Below are positions 16,397-24,417 of a DNA stretch of 64,000 bases, one piece after another. Source of the DNA: Mesobacillus sp. AQ2. GTDB taxonomy: Bacteria; Bacillota; Bacilli; Bacillales; Cytobacillaceae. The notes under the pieces were generated by a model. It had not been told where the DNA came from. It saw nothing but the letters and a program-made list of their open reading frames with translations, and made no database searches. The first letter of the stretch is position 1. Each line of letters opens with the position of its first letter. Position numbers and translations under genes: made by a program. The stretch covers positions 2,299,001-2,363,000 of the forward strand of contig NZ_CP126080.1 of NCBI RefSeq assembly GCF_030122805.1, read 5' to 3'.

Positions 16397-17707
16397 ATGA
16401 AAATCCGTGTCGGGATAGTTGGACCAGGAGACTCTGTTGGCCACATCCTTGCTTTAGGTCGGGAACATAACGATCTTGAAATGGTTCCTTATATATATAA
16501 AGAAACAAAGGAGACGGAAAATATCATCCGTGACTATCAAGATGAAGTGGATTTTTGGTTTTTCTCTGGCCAGGCTCCATACTATTATGCACGTTCTAAA
16601 GGATTGATCAGGGAAGATACTTCTTATTTTCCCCCATTATATGGTTCAAGTTTGCTAGGGACCCTACTTGGAGCTCTTTTGAAAGAAGGGGCCATTCAGA
16701 ATGCCAGCCTTGATACCATCAAACAATCAGAACTGGATACGTTGACCAGTACCTATTATTTGGGAGAGATCAATATCCATTCTTTTTCCTATAACGAATA
16801 TAAACCAGCTGAGGAAATTATCTCATTCCATAAAAAACTTCATGATGAAGGTAAAATTGAAGTGGCTTTTACCTGTGTCCAGGAAGTTCATGACCGGCTG
16901 AAGGAAATAGGAATTCCTTGTTACAGAGTCATTCCTTCTCCAGTCGCCATCAAACTGGTTCTGCAAAACCTGAAGGAAAGAGGACAATCCAACTGGTATA
17001 AACAGTCGCAGATCGCTATCATCGGGCTTGAGGTGATCCATTCAGCAAGTTCGCTGGATCAGCAGTATTTTTCTTATGAAATGAAGCGCCGTGAACTTGA
17101 AATCAAGCAGGTCATGCTGGACCATGCCGAAAAACTACAAGGCTCCTTCGTGCAAATCGGTGACGGCTTGTTCTTTATCTATACAACCAGGGGCGAGATG
17201 GACATGCAATTCCAGGAATCCTCTATGTATTCCCTGATAGAAGAAGCAAAAGTCCACAGCAAGCTAAAACTCAGAATTGGTATAGGCTACGGTTTGACCG
17301 CCTATGACGCTGAACAAAATGTCCGGCTTGCATTGCATTATGCAAGGGAAAAACAGACCCCATCTGTTGTCAGTGTCGATGAAAAGAAACAGATTAATGA
17401 ACACCAGTCAGAAACGGGAGAACTGAACATAACCTACCAGCAGCGTAAATGGGGTGAAGAATGGGAAAAGCGCTTTAAAGAAGCCAAAATCAGCCCCGGG
17501 ATCGTAAGCAAAATCGAGTATCTATCAAGACATTACAAAAAAAACATCGTGACAGCACAGGAAGTTTCTAGATGGCTGAAAAGGACCGAACGCAATTCTA
17601 GAAGAATCATGGTCGAACTTGAGCGCCTTGGTCTTGCAAAAGTCACGGGTGAAGAACAGCCAGGACAAAGAGGCAGGCCAAGGAAGGTTTATGAATTGTT
17701 GTTTTAA
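16397..17707 (+). CDS. Operon regulator with C-terminal winged helix and degenerate cyclase-like domain
   Basis: A 436-residue cytosolic protein without membrane segments. The N-terminal 180 residues (MKIRVGIVGPGDSVGHIL, then EVDFWFFSGQAPYYYARS) look like a Rossmann or periplasmic-binding-type sensor. Residues about 205-330 (IAIIGLEVIHSASSLD, FVQIGDGLFFIYTT, LRIGIGYGLTAYDAEQNVR) have the pattern of a GGDEF or GTP-cyclohydrolase-III-type nucleotide-binding fold lacking a GGDEF signature. The C-terminal 80 residues (NIVTAQEVSRWLKRTERN, then GQRGRPRKVYELLF) are a winged helix-turn-helix. It closes the abg operon 30 bp after the hydrolase and is the likely binder of the paired palindromes at 9362-9407. 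Probably senses the imported compound. Confidence 0.65.
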   Translation: MKIRVGIVGPGDSVGHILALGREHNDLEMVPYIYKETKETENIIRDYQDEVDFWFFSGQAPYYYARSKGLIREDTSYFPPLYGSSLLGTLLGALLKEGAIQNASLDTIKQSELDTLTSTYYLGEINIHSFSYNEYKPAEEIISFHKKLHDEGKIEVAFTCVQEVHDRLKEIGIPCYRVIPSPVAIKLVLQNLKERGQSNWYKQSQIAIIGLEVIHSASSLDQQYFSYEMKRRELEIKQVMLDHAEKLQGSFVQIGDGLFFIYTTRGEMDMQFQESSMYSLIEEAKVHSKLKLRIGIGYGLTAYDAEQNVRLALHYAREKQTPSVVSVDEKKQINEHQSETGELNITYQQRKWGEEWEKRFKEAKISPGIVSKIEYLSRHYKKNIVTAQEVSRWLKRTERNSRRIMVELERLGLAKVTGEEQPGQRGRPRKVYELLF

Positions 17708-17752
17708 CTAAATTGGCCTGAAGGTAAAAATTAATTACTTATGATATTCAGA

Positions 17753-17783
17753 CTGCAGACAAACTTATCTGCAGTTTTTTTTT
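17753..17783 (+). terminator. Terminator of the abg operon
   Basis: CTGCAGA and TCTGCAG around a 9-base loop, followed by nine T. Confidence 0.88.
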
Positions 17784-17928
17784 GCTGAACTGTTTTTAGT
17801 GTAGCTATTTTAGAAACTTAAATGAAAGAGGTTGTATTTAATTCATTGGCTGTAAATTGCATGTGAGGGATAAAAGCAAAAAATGGTCTGGCAAGATTCG
17901 AAATTCAACCGTAAAGCAAATAGCGAAA

Positions 17929-17957
17929 GGCTGTCAAAATAATCATTTTTGACAGCC
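17929..17957 (-). terminator. Probable terminator of the DedA gene
   Basis: AGGCTGTCAAAA and TTTTTGACAGCCT pair strongly around a short loop; on the minus strand only TTT follows. The stem carries the same CTGTCAA/TTGACAG core as the big arrays but with a shorter 23-bp TGTC-to-GACA distance. Confidence 0.55.
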
Positions 17958-17968
17958 TCTTATAGATC

Positions 17969-18556
17969 TTAACGCTTGTTTTTTTTCTTCAAAAGGAAAT
18001 AGATGATTCCAGCTATTAATGCAATGATGGCGACTGGAATGATATAAGGTTTTGCTGCATCCTTAATTCCGGCCCAGTTTTCGCCAAGGACCATTCCTAA
18101 ATACAGAAAGAACATTGTCCATGGAATGACTGCAGCCACAGTATAAAGCGTGAATTTTACGAAAGACATTCTCGCAATTCCGGCTGGAATGGAGATGGCA
18201 TGTCTGACAACAGGGATGAATCTTGCGGAAAAAATAACACCTGGCCCGTATTTTTTAAACCATTGTTCAGATACGTCAATATGGTGTTTATTAATTAGAA
18301 GATATTTACCGTACTTCTCCAATACCGGCCTGCCGCCATAGAAGCCAAGCCAATACAGAAACAGCTGTGCAATTGTTCCTCCGATGGTACCCGCAATGAC
18401 AGCGCCTGCAAATCCGATTGTCCCTTCTGAAATCATATATCCGCCATACCCAAGGACGATTTCGCTCGGAATTACTTCAAGCATCAAGCCGATAGCTATT
18501 CCGAGATAACCCAGCCCTGATAACCAGTCTAAAACATTCATAATAAAATCTTGCAC
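17969..18556 (-). CDS. DedA-family membrane protein
   Basis: About 195 residues with five or so hydrophobic segments. Family marks are GLMLEVIPSEIVLGYGGYMIS, FLYWLGFYGGRPVLEKYGKY and FSARFIPVVRHAISIPAGIARM, the DedA/SNARE-associated motif with the conserved Arg residues. DedA proteins act as membrane flippases or scramblases, for example for undecaprenyl phosphate or phospholipids, and support membrane homeostasis. GTG at 18556 is chosen because AGGAG lies 10 bases upstream; GTG 18568 is too close to it. Monocistronic, basic C-terminal tail KKKNKR. Confidence 0.88.
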   Translation of the reverse strand: MQDFIMNVLDWLSGLGYLGIAIGLMLEVIPSEIVLGYGGYMISEGTIGFAGAVIAGTIGGTIAQLFLYWLGFYGGRPVLEKYGKYLLINKHHIDVSEQWFKKYGPGVIFSARFIPVVRHAISIPAGIARMSFVKFTLYTVAAVIPWTMFFLYLGMVLGENWAGIKDAAKPYIIPVAIIALIAGIIYFLLKKKNKR

Positions 18557-18749
18557 GAAAAACTCCACTCCTAACTATATAACCGACTTTTTAATTATAG
18601 TAGTTTTATGAAAATGATGTAAATAAGATTATTTAATGCTGATTTATAGGACACTGATTCTTTCGTCCGCTTTGATAGGATAAATAGAGCAGCGAGAATT
18701 GCTAGTTATATTTAGAGTTTTGACTAATAACGAGCTATCACAATGAATT

Positions 18750-19268
18750 TTAAAGTCTAAAAGCATGCATTTCTTTTATGTGTTTTAAAACAAATGTCTC
18801 CCGTTTCAACCAGCTATTTTTCTCGAGATTATTAATTAGGGATTCATTTTGGATTATAGCTTCCTCCAGGGTTACCCATTTTGCTGTAAAATCCATTTTG
18901 GCTTCATAATCATCTAGTTGCTGGGTTACCTTTTCGTCTGTTGCCAATTCGCATAGATAATAATGTGAAGTCATTTGAAATAATGTGTGATCTTCATACT
19001 CATCCATTTTTCGCTCTATGACAATCCCAACCTTGTCTTTAACTAGGCTATTTACATAACCGGTTTCTTCTCTCACTTCTCGTTTTAGACAATCTTCATG
19101 GGTTTCATTTTCCTCTAGGCCGCCTCCAGGAAACTTATAATCTCCCCAGTTGGACTCAACTAGTAGAATACGATTATTTTTCATAATGATGGCTCTTATG
19201 GCGACACGATCGATGGTTTTCAAAAAGCTTTTTAAATTTTGTTCGTCCAGTTCTAGATTGAAATTCAT
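18750..19268 (-). CDS. Nudix hydrolase
   Basis: A 172-residue protein with a complete Nudix box, FPGGGLEENETHEDCLKREV followed by REETGY, which matches GX5EX7REUXEEXGU. It should hydrolyse a nucleoside diphosphate linked to some other group, using Mg2+. A predicted strand ILLVESNWGDYKFPGG precedes the box as usual. ATG 19268 is preferred to GTG 19277 because AAAAGGTG sits at proper spacing. Divergent from the GNAT gene at 19379. The substrate is unknown. Confidence 0.88.
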   Translation of the reverse strand: MNFNLELDEQNLKSFLKTIDRVAIRAIIMKNNRILLVESNWGDYKFPGGGLEENETHEDCLKREVREETGYVNSLVKDKVGIVIERKMDEYEDHTLFQMTSHYYLCELATDEKVTQQLDDYEAKMDFTAKWVTLEEAIIQNESLINNLEKNSWLKRETFVLKHIKEMHAFRL

Positions 19269-19378
19269 CTTTTTCACCTTTTCGGATAATTGATTAGTTA
19301 TTAGTGAAATATTTCCATTAATAGATTATCATATTTATAACCAGAATCATCCATTTTTTGTTGGACAGGGGGAAGGGT

Positions 19379-19912
19379 ATGTTCAGCTTTCAAGTAAACG
19401 AATCTATAAGTCTTGAGTTATTGCAGCAGCATCTAGCAGAGGAAATTTTTCAGCTGATTGATGACAATAGGGAGCATTTAAGAGAATGGTTATTATGGGT
19501 CGATAAGAGAAAATCGGCAGAGGATATGGTTCCGGTAATTAAGTATTTTCTCGAGAATCTGGCGAATAATCAAGGGTTTGATGTGGCAATCAGGTATGAT
19601 GCCCGACTAGTTGGAATGATTGGCGTTCAATTTGATTGGGGAAATCGAACAGCGAGTATTGGTTATTTTCTTTCAAAGGACTGTGAGGGAAAAGGGGTCA
19701 TTACAACCAGTTTAGAGAGGTTAATTCGTGAATTATTCGACAGGTATTCTGTGAATAGAATTGAAATTCAATGTGCTGCAAATAACGTCAAAAGCCAGAG
19801 AGTTCCTGAGAGATTGGGTTTTAAAATGGAAGGAATCAAGAGGGCCGGGCAATATCTTCATGATCATTATGAAGACTTGATCATTTATAGCCTTTTGAAA
19901 AGTGAAATCTAA
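19379..19912 (+). CDS. GNAT acetyltransferase, RimL/YdaF type
   Basis: A 177-residue N-acetyltransferase. The pattern ESISLELLQQHLAEEIFQLI, then LREWLLWVD, IGYFLSKDCEGKGVITTS and AANNVKSQRVPERLGFKMEG is that of the RimJ/RimL/YdaF subgroup that acetylates ribosomal protein N-termini or related amines. The acetyl-CoA loop is seen as CEGKGV (the usual QGKGI position). ATG 19379 follows GGGGGAAGG and is used instead of an upstream in-frame TTG. The exact acceptor is unknown. Confidence 0.83.
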   Translation: MFSFQVNESISLELLQQHLAEEIFQLIDDNREHLREWLLWVDKRKSAEDMVPVIKYFLENLANNQGFDVAIRYDARLVGMIGVQFDWGNRTASIGYFLSKDCEGKGVITTSLERLIRELFDRYSVNRIEIQCAANNVKSQRVPERLGFKMEGIKRAGQYLHDHYEDLIIYSLLKSEI

Positions 19913-19927
19913 CTCAATAGCAAACAC

Positions 19928-19957
19928 AAACGCCTGGATATATTCCCGGGCGTTTCT
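19928..19957 (+). terminator. Weak terminator-like hairpin after the GNAT gene
   Basis: AAACGCC and GGCGTTT pair, with little T-run after. Confidence 0.4.
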
Positions 19958-20036
19958 AATTTCCTTTATTGCCATCTGCCCATCTAGTAGGTTCTATTGG
20001 AAGAGGAATAGATGGATGAAAATATGTAAAGTTTAC

Positions 20037-20065
20037 TTTACAAAATGTAAAATAGACTATACAAT
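20037..20065 (+). promoter_or_regulatory. Promoter of the XRE operon overlapping a palindromic operator
   Basis: TTTACA (20037-20042), 17 bases, TACAAT (20060-20065). The palindrome TTTACAAAATGTAAA (20037-20051) covers the -35 box. Confidence 0.6.
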
Positions 20066-20121
20066 AAGGATAATAAAGGAAAGAAAGGGTTAATTTTTTT
20101 TACCCATAATGTATAGTTGGC

Positions 20122-20136
20122 TTTACAAAATGTAAA
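20122..20136 (+). promoter_or_regulatory. Second copy of the TTTACAAAATGTAAA palindrome
   Basis: Identical 15-bp palindrome 85 bp downstream of the first, in the leader of the XRE gene. A pair of identical sites around a regulator's own promoter suggests autoregulation by that XRE protein. Confidence 0.55.
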
Positions 20137-20176
20137 GTCAAGTTTGCATCAAGCTTTGTAGGGAGGGGTGGTGCCG

Positions 20177-20389
20177 ATGGGGTTAGCAAATCGTGTCAAA
20201 GAATTAAGAGCAAAACATCATTATACGCAAAATGATCTGGCCGAAGCGGTTGACGTGACAAGGCAGACGATTGTTGCACTTGAAAAGGGAAGCTATATAC
20301 CGTCCTTATTGCTGGCCATGAAGATTGCACGCACGTTCAAGCTGCCAATTGAAGAGATCTTTTTTATGGAGGGGGAAGAAGTACGATGA
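20177..20389 (+). CDS. XRE-family (Cro/CI-like) regulator, 70 aa
   Basis: A minimal helix-turn-helix protein: MGLANRVKELRAKHHYTQND, LAEAVDVTRQTIVALEKGSY, PSLLLAMKIARTFKLPIEEI. This is the short YgzD-like XRE class with nothing but the DNA-binding domain. ATG 20177 is chosen because GGGAGGGG lies about 9 bases upstream; in-frame GTG codons at 20168 and 20171 overlap that site. The stop overlaps the ATG of the next gene (ATGA), so the two are translationally coupled. Likely autoregulated through the TTTACA palindromes upstream. Confidence 0.88.
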   Translation: MGLANRVKELRAKHHYTQNDLAEAVDVTRQTIVALEKGSYIPSLLLAMKIARTFKLPIEEIFFMEGEEVR

Positions 20390-20850
20390 ATCAAAAATTT
20401 TTAATGTCAATCGGGATCTTCGTTTTGTTTGGTTGGGGTATGATCGCTCTTTATTATGCACAGATGGATTTTGCGGAAGTGATAAAAAATCCTGAACCGC
20501 CATGGACTGTGACTATCAATGCAACTCCTGTTTTTGCAGCCCTGGTATTCGGCGGGATCCTTTCAGCCATCTTGTTTAGGAAAAGCAAAAAGAAGAATAA
20601 ATCCTTTGCCAAGGCATTTTTTCTGCCGCCTGAGTTTGAGGAATCTGATGAGCGAGAACAGGAAATCACGGCGAAAGCCTGCAGAGCTTCCTATGTCATG
20701 ATGTGGTATGCCTTTCCTGTTCTGACAGCTCTCATGCTGTTTTATCCGTTTATTTCTGAAACAGTTCCGTATTATCCAGTCATTATCGTCATGCTGTTTC
20801 CATTTGTCCAATCGATTGCTTATTTTCTTTCGTGGAGAAAGCATTATTGA
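20386..20850 (+). CDS. Membrane protein coupled to an XRE regulator
   Basis: A 154-residue protein with four hydrophobic segments (about 7-26, 47-63, 103-120 and 128-146). A charged cytosolic loop between segments 2 and 3 contains PPEFEESDEREQEITAKACR. Pairing of a short XRE regulator with a 4-TM protein carrying such a loop is a frequent two-gene unit in Firmicutes. The start overlaps the upstream stop by four bases. Specific function unknown. Confidence 0.78.
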   Translation: MNQKFLMSIGIFVLFGWGMIALYYAQMDFAEVIKNPEPPWTVTINATPVFAALVFGGILSAILFRKSKKKNKSFAKAFFLPPEFEESDEREQEITAKACRASYVMMWYAFPVLTALMLFYPFISETVPYYPVIIVMLFPFVQSIAYFLSWRKHY

Positions 20851-21238
20851 ATTGTGTGTTGGAAAAGGATTTTCCCATAAAGCAAACGTGATCTAAAGGG
20901 ATTTCGTTTGCTTTTTCATGTTATGGATGTTGATTATCATCATTTAGCGAATAAACTGCTGGTTTTCACAAATGAAAATCTATAAATGATTAAATACTGG
21001 TCATCGAATCCTTAATTTACGCAAAAATGGGCAATTATTTTATTGTAGCAGATTAATACATATTTTCAGCCTATTTTGAGGGAATCTCGCACTTGTTTAT
21101 TACGAACCAGGTATACCCAGTGTTAATTTCGAATCTAAATCTCTCCAAAGCTACGATTGTATTTTTCTAGAAAATAATACCATTCCCACTATGTTTATAT
21201 TATACTTTTAGAAATATCAAAAAATCGGGGTGATTTCT
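20851..21238. other. Intergenic region before the HIT gene
   Basis: Contains the terminator at 20880-20917; the remaining roughly 320 bases are AT-rich with no recognisable ORF or element. Confidence 0.5.
20880..20917 (+). terminator. Terminator of the XRE/membrane-protein operon
   Basis: AGCAAACG and CGTTTGCT pair around a 16-base loop, then TTTT. Confidence 0.72.
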
Positions 21239-21691
21239 TTGGATGGTTGTTTTATCTGCAATAAACACAGCGGCAATATACAAACTTCGGGAATAGCAAT
21301 TTATGAGGATGATTTTGTGTATGTTGGTCATATCGATCGTAATGGGAATCCGAACTATTTGGGTCATATTATGATTGACTTGAAAAGGCATGTCCCTACA
21401 CTTGGAGAGATGAATATGGAGGAAGCAAAAGTGTTTGGGATGATGATGGCTAAAGTAAGCAAAGCACTCATGGAAAGTGAGGCTGCTGAACACATTTATT
21501 CTTTTGTGGCGGGGGATTCAGTGCCGCACCTTCATATGCACCTTGTTGCTCGATATCCGAACACACCTAAGGAATTTTGGGGATCTAATGCTGTTTACGA
21601 TTGGGAAGAGGCACCGATGGGAAACAATGAAGAAGTTATTTCGCTTTGCAGCCGCCTTAAAAAGTATATAGAGAATCATCCTTATGAGTAA
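21239..21691 (+). CDS. HIT-family hydrolase
   Basis: About 150 residues of the histidine-triad superfamily, with the catalytic motif SVPHLHMHLVARYP. It starts DGCFICNKHSG, giving a Cys-x-x-Cys at the usual zinc-site position. Such enzymes hydrolyse nucleotide phosphoramidates or dinucleoside polyphosphates. TTG at 21239 is preferred because GGGGTGAT, a long anti-SD match, ends four to five bases before it; GTG 21230 lies inside that site. The C-terminal part (FWGSNAVYDWEEAPMG) resembles Bacillus HIT proteins of unknown substrate. Confidence 0.85.
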   Translation: MDGCFICNKHSGNIQTSGIAIYEDDFVYVGHIDRNGNPNYLGHIMIDLKRHVPTLGEMNMEEAKVFGMMMAKVSKALMESEAAEHIYSFVAGDSVPHLHMHLVARYPNTPKEFWGSNAVYDWEEAPMGNNEEVISLCSRLKKYIENHPYE

Positions 21692-21796
21692 AAATTAACG
21701 GATTTTATTTGGGAAGGCAGCCTGGAAAATTTCATCGATCACTTTTCAGCTAGGTAAAGTCTTGAACATGCTGAGTGACCAATAATATTTCAAATA

Positions 21797-21826
21797 AGCG
21801 CAGGAATCATCATCCTGTGTTTTTTA
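21797..21826 (+). terminator. Terminator after the HIT gene
   Basis: CGCAGGA and TCCTGTG pair (one wobble) around a 7-base loop, followed by seven T. Confidence 0.68.
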
Positions 21827-21865
21827 ATGAGCTGATTTTTGATTTTCCTCAATATATTTGATACG

Positions 21866-21887
21866 ATTAAATCGTAGACGATTTAAT
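21866..21887 (+). promoter_or_regulatory. OhrR-type operator upstream of gpx-ohrR
   Basis: ATTAAATCGT, two bases, ACGATTTAAT: a perfect 10+10 inverted repeat, 22 bases before the gpx ATG. Its AT-rich form, with TTAAATNGT arms, resembles the known Bacillus subtilis OhrR operator. It probably covers the promoter of the two-gene operon. Confidence 0.75.
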
Positions 21888-21909
21888 TTATAACGAGGAG
21901 GAACTGTTA

Positions 21910-22386
21910 ATGGAAACGGTATATGATTTTACTGTTAAAAAGGCAAATGGAGATACTCAATCCTTAAGAGATTTTGAAGGGAAGCCGATGCTCATTGTCA
22001 ATACTGCTAGTAAATGCGGTTTGACTCCTCAATTTAAAGGCCTTCAGGAACTTTATGACCAATACCAGGAAAAAGGATTGGAAATTCTGGGTTTTCCTTG
22101 TGGACAGTTCAATAATCAGGAGTATGACAATATTGCCGAGACGACTCAGTTTTGCCAGCTGAATTATGGTGTCACTTTTCCTATGTATGCGAAAATCGAT
22201 GTGAATGGTGCGAATACAGATCCCCTTTTTGCTTTTCTAAAAGAACAAAAAGGCGGGGTACTGACGAAGGATATAAAATGGAATTTCACTAAATTCCTCG
22301 TCGACCGTGATGGACACGTTGTGAAACGTTATGCTCCAACGACTGAGCCTGAAAAAATCGAGAATGATCTTTGTGAATTACTTTAA
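21910..22386 (+). CDS. gpx: Glutathione-peroxidase-family thiol peroxidase
   Basis: A 158-residue cytosolic peroxidase (BsaA/Gpo type). The peroxidatic Cys36 is in VNTASKCGLTPQFKGLQELY. The second family motif is LEILGFPCGQFNNQE, which supplies the Gln and a Cys, and the Trp-containing WNFTKFLVDRDG completes the active site. It uses Cys, not selenocysteine, and most likely thioredoxin as reductant. GAGGAGG precedes the ATG. It forms an operon with an OhrR-like sensor 21 bp downstream under a shared operator, so induction by organic peroxide is expected. Confidence 0.92.
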   Translation: METVYDFTVKKANGDTQSLRDFEGKPMLIVNTASKCGLTPQFKGLQELYDQYQEKGLEILGFPCGQFNNQEYDNIAETTQFCQLNYGVTFPMYAKIDVNGANTDPLFAFLKEQKGGVLTKDIKWNFTKFLVDRDGHVVKRYAPTTEPEKIENDLCELL

Positions 22387-22407
22387 TCATAATAAAGGGT
22401 GAGTCAA

Positions 22408-22845
22408 TTGAAGGATTTACTAACATTAGAAAATCAGCTGTGTTTTGCTGTCTATGATGCAGGGAGCCAGTTTACAAAGCTTTACACGAAAGCCCTGGAT
22501 TCCTTCGGGCTCACCTATCCTCAATATCTGGTTTTATTATCCCTTTGGGAGAAGGATGGGGTTACTGTTAAGGAACTGGGTGAAAAGTTGAACCTAGGCA
22601 CAGGCACATTGACTCCAATGATCAAAAGGATGGAAGCCAATGGGTGGCTGAAGAGGGAGCGTTCGACTGAGGATGAAAGGAAGGTTTCCATAAGTCTTCT
22701 CCCAAAAGCCAAAGAACATAAAGAAGAAATCGTGCAAAAAATCGCCACAGAGTTGAAGCTTTGCAATATTGAGTATGCAGAGTACGAGCAGTTAATGAAG
22801 ATGTTAGGCGTTTTGCGGGGGAAATTGTGCTCATATAATCGATAA
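22408..22845 (+). CDS. ohrR: OhrR-type MarR-family organic peroxide sensor
   Basis: A 145-residue MarR protein starting MKDLLTLENQLCFAVYDAG. Cys12 sits exactly where the reactive Cys15 of OhrR lies, and the phrase LTYPQYLVLLSLWEKDGVTV is the OhrR hallmark. The winged helix follows (LGTGTLTPMIKRMEANGWL, then DERKVSISL). TTG 22408 is chosen because AAAGGGTGA ends five bases before it; GTG 22399 lies inside that site. It represses until its Cys is oxidised; the palindrome at 21866 is its expected target. Extra Cys residues near the C-terminus (LKLCNIEY, GKLCSYNR) could form the two-Cys type disulfide. Confidence 0.9.
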   Translation: MKDLLTLENQLCFAVYDAGSQFTKLYTKALDSFGLTYPQYLVLLSLWEKDGVTVKELGEKLNLGTGTLTPMIKRMEANGWLKRERSTEDERKVSISLLPKAKEHKEEIVQKIATELKLCNIEYAEYEQLMKMLGVLRGKLCSYNR

Positions 22846-23209
22846 TGGGTGCACGGGGGTAAAATCTCGTTGTTCTTGGATGCAGGTAACTCTTATTTGA
22901 TAAATCCTCAATCATTTGCAGCCAAGTAATGGTTGAATTCTTTTGACCTGTAATGCCGGTCTATTTGATGAATGATTAACCAGAAACCTAAGAGTTGGCT
23001 TATGCTTTTACAGATTTAGATATGTAATTACTTAATTAGAAATAGAGCACATTTTGAACTCACTTTAAAATGTGCTCTTTTTTGAGTTAGCAGGATAAAA
23101 AGTAAGTAATCCATTGCAAATCTACAGAGTGACTTGCAATCTGAATTCATGGACTTTTAAAATGGTAAGGGACGTGCCATGCCTATCAAGATTAGAATTT
23201 TTCTTTATT
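22846..23209. other. Intergenic region between convergent ohrR and rsbR-like genes
   Basis: Only a terminator (23045-23084) is recognisable in about 360 bases. Confidence 0.5.
23045..23084 (+). terminator. Rho-independent terminator, plus strand
   Basis: AGAGCACATTTT and AAAATGTGCTCT form a 12-bp perfect stem, followed by TTTTTT. About 200 bp after ohrR, which leaves a long 3' UTR. Confidence 0.78.
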
Positions 23210-24058
23210 CTAGAAGGCAGCAACCTGTTTGAAGCCTAGATCTAATAACGCTTTTTCTAGAGAACTGCTAATCTTTGTTATATTAAAATCCAATCCTATA
23301 CGTGTAATCGTTTGTGCAATTGCAGGGCGAATCCCTGTAATAATAATTTCCACCCCAACTAGTTGTAACGTTTTTACGATTTGAAAAAGGGAGTTCGCAA
23401 CAACACTGTCAATGATTGTAACTCCTGAAAGGTCTACTATAAAATATTTCAGTTTTAGCCTCATCGCTTCATTCAATGAAACCTGCATAATCATTTTTGC
23501 CCGATCGTTATCAATGGATCCAATCACTGGCAAGACAGCAATTCCAGAAGCAATGGGAACAACCGGGACAGAAAGTTCCTTTAGTTCTGTGAAGGCTGAT
23601 TTCATCCGTTCGTTGTTATGCTTTTCGTGAACATCTCCCGTGATTTTAAAGATTGAATCAATCAGTTTGTCGAATCGGTCAGCTATCTGGACCATCGTGG
23701 TACAGGAAATTCGATTTTGCTCTAATTCCTCGGTGAATATTTCCCAAATGACCAGACGGAAAAGGGAGATGATTCTTAGTGCCTGGGTTAAAGAAACGCC
23801 ATATCGAATGGTTTGGTTCGCTACTTCCCTCGCCCATTTACCTACAGATTTATAAACCTCTTCTTGATTTTTATAAAGTGCTTCGCCAAAATATCCTATT
23901 AGTTGAGATCGATACTTCAAGTATTCCGACTCTGGCATTTTAAACTTTTCAAAATGCTCAGTGGTAAATTTAAGGATATTTTCACTAAAAATTATTGCTA
24001 GCTTGTCACGGTTTTCAAATATTTTCCTGCCTATAAATTCGAACTCTTCTTTTGACAT
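23210..24058 (-). CDS. RsbR-family stressosome protein (STAS domain)
   Basis: A 282-residue RsbR paralogue. The N-terminal ~150 residues are a helical globin-like sensor (YGVSLTQALRIISLFRLVI). The C-terminal STAS domain has VVPIASGIAVLPVIGSIDND and FIVDLSGVTIIDSVVANSLF. In RsbRA the stressosome kinase RsbT phosphorylates Thr at the equivalent of GSID and DSVV; here both positions read Ser (or Thr within TIID nearby). ATG 24058 follows AGGAG by seven bases and is preferred over GTG 24073. No rsbS or rsbT is adjacent, so it is a stand-alone paralogue that would join stressosomes encoded elsewhere. Confidence 0.85.
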   Translation of the reverse strand: MSKEEFEFIGRKIFENRDKLAIIFSENILKFTTEHFEKFKMPESEYLKYRSQLIGYFGEALYKNQEEVYKSVGKWAREVANQTIRYGVSLTQALRIISLFRLVIWEIFTEELEQNRISCTTMVQIADRFDKLIDSIFKITGDVHEKHNNERMKSAFTELKELSVPVVPIASGIAVLPVIGSIDNDRAKMIMQVSLNEAMRLKLKYFIVDLSGVTIIDSVVANSLFQIVKTLQLVGVEIIITGIRPAIAQTITRIGLDFNITKISSSLEKALLDLGFKQVAAF

Positions 24059-24417
24059 TTCTTGTCTCCTCACGTTTGAATTCTTAAAGCTTATGGTTTA
24101 GCATTAAGAGAAAGCAAGTTGATAAATAATAAAGAAATGATTTTGATTAAGTACTTAAATAAGCGTGTGGTGGAGAGATGGAGAATTAGGGCTCCTAGAG
24201 GTTTTTGAAGATTCCGAATGTTCTCTAAATATTAACATATTTCCCTTGATAAAGCGAAGGGAAAATAAGTAAAGTTTAGTCTTCATTATTTATGGTTTCA
24301 TGATTGGTTTATCTCGAAAACTAATAATGAATAATTAAAAATGTCAGGAACTCATTTTATACTTCAGGTGAATACTGACTGTTATTATTGTGATATTCAG
24401 GGGAGGGAGATATTTCC
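24059..24417. other. Intergenic region between divergent genes
   Basis: About 360 bases, AT-rich. No clear sigma-B promoter or structured element recognised. Confidence 0.4.
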
